The position numbers were made by a program, and so were the translations under genes. 13,220 bases of DNA from an uncultured Oscillochloris sp. (lineage in GTDB: Bacteria; Chloroflexota; Chloroflexia; Chloroflexales; Chloroflexaceae), in NCBI GenBank assembly GCA_903877345.1, contig CAIRDL010000590.1, positions 1-13,220 of the forward strand, in the 5' to 3' direction. Below are positions 11,985-13,220 of the stretch, piece by piece; positions within the stretch are counted from its first letter, which is position 1; each line of letters begins with the position of its first letter. The notes beneath the pieces were generated by a model. The model saw nothing but the letters and a program-made list of their open reading frames with translations. It made no database searches and was not told the DNA's origin.

Positions 11985-12290
11985 AGTAGGTATTTTGTGG
12001 TGATCACCATGGGATTACCTAGAAGGTAGCAGCAAAGACAGTCAGTAACCCACGGCGAAAGCTCGTGGGCTTGGGCCTCGGTTCAAGCCGGTGCTGACCA
12101 GTCTCAGCCACCAACCTTCGGGTTGACGGGGCTAGGCTAGCGGCAAGTGTTCACGACCTACCGGCGGGTGCCGCGCCAGCCTGCCGCTCTAGAACCTGGA
12201 CATCAACCAACGGTGCGGGAAGCCGTGCAGGTGTTCTTGGGATAGTACCGACCGCTAGCGTTGACGAGGCGAACGTACCCCGCAAGGGGA
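11985..12290 (+). ncRNA. Large structured RNA, HEARO / IscB omega-RNA-like candidate
   Basis: About 300 nt made almost entirely of stem-loops. TAGGTA/TACCTA (11987-11992/12016-12021) encloses the palindrome TGGTGATCACCA (11998-12009). A GTCAG/CTGAC junction stem (12041-12045/12094-12098) encloses CCCACG-GC-[GAAA]-GC-U-CGTGGG (12049-12069) and a CTTG/CAAG hairpin. CAACC-[UUCG]-GGTTG (12112-12125) lies inside AGCC/GGCT. AGCGGC/GCCGCT (12139-12144/12183-12188) encloses CGGC-GGGT-GCCG. AGAACCTG (12191-12198) pairs with CAGGTGTTCT (12228-12237) around ACGG/CCGT, and CCCC-[GCAA]-GGGG (12278-12289) is last. GNRA and UUCG loops argue for a folded RNA. Size, strand and the CCCACGGC...CGTGGGCTT hairpin fit HEARO RNAs, the guide scaffolds of IscB nucleases in IS200/IS605-like elements. 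That identity is from recollection, not a model search. No IscB ORF follows. Confidence 0.5.
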
Positions 12291-12311
12291 GCCTTTACCG
12301 GCAACAGGTCT

Positions 12312-12348
12312 GACGGTCTTCCTGGGCTTTACGGCCAAAAAGACCGTC
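12312..12348. repeat. 9-bp stem-loop closing the structured region
   Basis: GACGGTCTT (12312-12320) pairs perfectly with AAGACCGTC (12340-12348) around a 19-nt loop. The loop contains a small GGC/GCC pairing. It is the last strong stem of the noncoding stretch and could end the upstream RNA, though only a CT-rich tract rather than a T-run follows. A second stem AGCCCG/CGGGCT (12360-12365/12384-12389) lies just downstream. Confidence 0.45.
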
Positions 12349-12417
12349 TCCATCCTCTAAGCCCGTGCAAGCAGGCGCTGAAGCGGGCTAAAGCATGGCG
12401 CTCCTCCCACGGCGGTT

Positions 12418-12434
12418 CCTGAGCCTGTCGAAGG
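12418..12434. repeat. Single TTCGACA-type REP arm
   Basis: CCTGAGCCTGTCGAAGG is a one-base variant of the arm used in the 76-bp element at 5257-5332 (CTGAGCTTGTCGAAG). It stands alone about 40 bp upstream of the secreted protein gene. Positions 12349-12473 hold only this and the AGCCCG/CGGGCT stem; I see no gene there. Confidence 0.6.
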
Positions 12435-12473
12435 AAAAGCTCCTGGGTTTCCGCGCCTAAAGGCAAGTATTCT

Positions 12474-13220
12474 ATGGACGTCCGCGCACTGGCCCGAAGA
12501 ATGTTGCTGTTGGTGGCGTTCCTCGCCCTCGCAGCCGCCCCCACCCTCAACTTCGCCCAAACTCCCACCTCGAACGACTCCCCTGGCGGCGAGGGTAAGG
12601 AGGTCAAGGGCCTTGTTGAGGCTGTTCCGCCCGTGGACTCCTCGGCCGATGGTCGCGTCGGTGAGTGGAAGGTGAATGGTACCGTCTTCTCCGTTGCTAG
12701 CACGACCCTGTTTAACGGTTTCGGCCTAGGGCGGCCTGAGGTTGGGCGTTGCGTTGAGGTGAAGCTCACCATCGCTACGCCGCCAGTAGCTCTATCAATC
12801 AGCCCCGACGATAGCTGCACTCATTCCAGCCTGCCCGGCGAACCCGGCCAGCCCGGCCAGCCCGGCGACTCGGGCGACCATTCGTGGCGCGGTACGGTCA
12901 CAACGGTAGCAGCCAACGGCTTCTCTGGCGACTGGACCATCGGCGGTAAGGTCTTCAACGCGAGTGCTGCCACGTTCTTTGTGGGCTTCGGTGCCACCCC
13001 GCCCGTCAGTGGGGCTTGCCTTGAGGTGGATTACAACCTCGCGGGTACCGTCAATCAGGCGTCCAAGATCCAGGCCGAGGAAGCCAGGGACTGCAGCCAG
13101 ACTGGGCGCGCCCCCTTGCCCTCCGACGAGCATCTCTACCGCGCTAGGGTTGACCAGCGCCCCACCGGCTCGCGCTTCGGCACTTCTTGGGTCATTGGCG
13201 GCAAGACCTTCGAGGCCGTC
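12474..13220 (+). CDS. Secreted protein with repeated DUF5666-like modules (3' end cut by window)
   Basis: The reading frame is open from ATG 12474 to the window edge (249 codons, no stop), so the gene is partial. Residues 1-29 look like a Sec signal peptide: Arg at 4, 8 and 9, a hydrophobic LLLVAFLALAAAP core, and likely cleavage near NFA-QT. Then come at least three related modules (about 43-115, 137-207 and from 221), each with a W-x-(V/I)-x-G-(T/K)-x-F strand pattern: EWKVNGTVF, DWTIGGKVF and SWVIGGKTF. The first two also carry a GxCxEV motif (Cys93, Cys182) and a later D-(S)-C (Cys115, Cys207), suggesting one disulfide per module. This resembles DUF5666, a small beta-domain of unknown function in exported proteins. 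A Gly-X-Y spacer (GEPGQPGQPGDSGD, 122-135) separates modules 1 and 2. Only a weak AAAGG lies upstream of the start. Function unknown; probably cell-surface or extracellular. Confidence 0.72.
   Translation, partial: MDVRALARRMLLLVAFLALAAAPTLNFAQTPTSNDSPGGEGKEVKGLVEAVPPVDSSADGRVGEWKVNGTVFSVASTTLFNGFGLGRPEVGRCVEVKLTIATPPVALSISPDDSCTHSSLPGEPGQPGQPGDSGDHSWRGTVTTVAANGFSGDWTIGGKVFNASAATFFVGFGATPPVSGACLEVDYNLAGTVNQASKIQAEEARDCSQTGRAPLPSDEHLYRARVDQRPTGSRFGTSWVIGGKTFEAV

Noticed and set aside
11803..12003. 66-codon ORF in the structured region
   Set aside because: It crosses several perfect stem-loops, has no adjacent RBS and no recognisable domain; better explained as RNA.
11755..12350. RNase P RNA, tmRNA, SRP RNA or group II intron as identity of the structured region
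   Set aside because: I could not find the conserved RNase P GAGGAAAGUCC core, a tmRNA tag/tRNA-like end, the SRP domain IV motif or a group II domain V; none fits.
12329..13133. Minus-strand frames opposite the secreted protein gene
   Set aside because: The plus-strand frame has a signal peptide and repeated modules; the minus frames have no features.

Overview
The window is GC-rich (low to mid 60s per cent by eye). Its gene content, DUF5666-like secreted protein and many short intergenic palindromic and G-run repeats suggest a Chloroflexota genome, most likely a relative of the filamentous Chloroflexales. This placement is an inference from gene style, not from a marker gene.

Left part (1-3896, minus strand): a branched-chain-amino-acid-type (Liv/HAAT) ABC transporter operon is read right to left as livG ATPase, a 648-aa FadD15/LACS-like acyl-CoA ligase, then livH permease. 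The remaining subunits (livM, livF, binding protein) are not in the window. The embedded CoA ligase suggests the imported substrate may be a carboxylic acid that is activated on entry. A minus-strand promoter (TTGCGC, 17-bp spacer, TATAAT) lies upstream of livG, back to back with a plus-strand extended -10 promoter.

Centre (4101-10203, plus strand): this is the most interesting part, a five-gene module resembling the membrane-bound group 4 [NiFe]-hydrogenase/complex I family. The genes are a 361-aa large subunit (HycE/EchE/NuoD-like) that keeps both CxxC pairs in altered context, a 562-aa NuoL/M/HyfB-like membrane subunit, a 242-aa HyfE/NuoK-like subunit, a 483-aa NuoN/HyfF-like subunit and a ~267-aa NuoH/HyfC-like subunit. 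No small [Fe-S] subunit, NuoC-like subunit or ferredoxin-like subunit is present. Several lysines and glutamates usual for proton pumping appear replaced. The first gene is separated from the other four by 274 bp of nested repeats.

Right part (10272-13220): an ABC-type ATPase with an unusual proline-rich C-terminal tail is followed by about 1.1 kb without a convincing protein gene. That stretch holds REP-like hairpins, a TGACCCC heptamer array, and a densely structured stretch (about 11755-12350) with many perfect stem-loops. Its core (about 11985-12290) looks like a HEARO/omega-RNA, the guide RNA class of IscB nucleases, but no IscB ORF follows in the window. The window ends inside a secreted protein with repeated DUF5666-like modules and a short collagen-like spacer.

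The same short repeats (GGGGATG/GGGGTCA heptamers, a 44-bp repeat, TTCGACAAGCTCAG arms) recur in several gaps and give this chromosome a recognisable intergenic repertoire.
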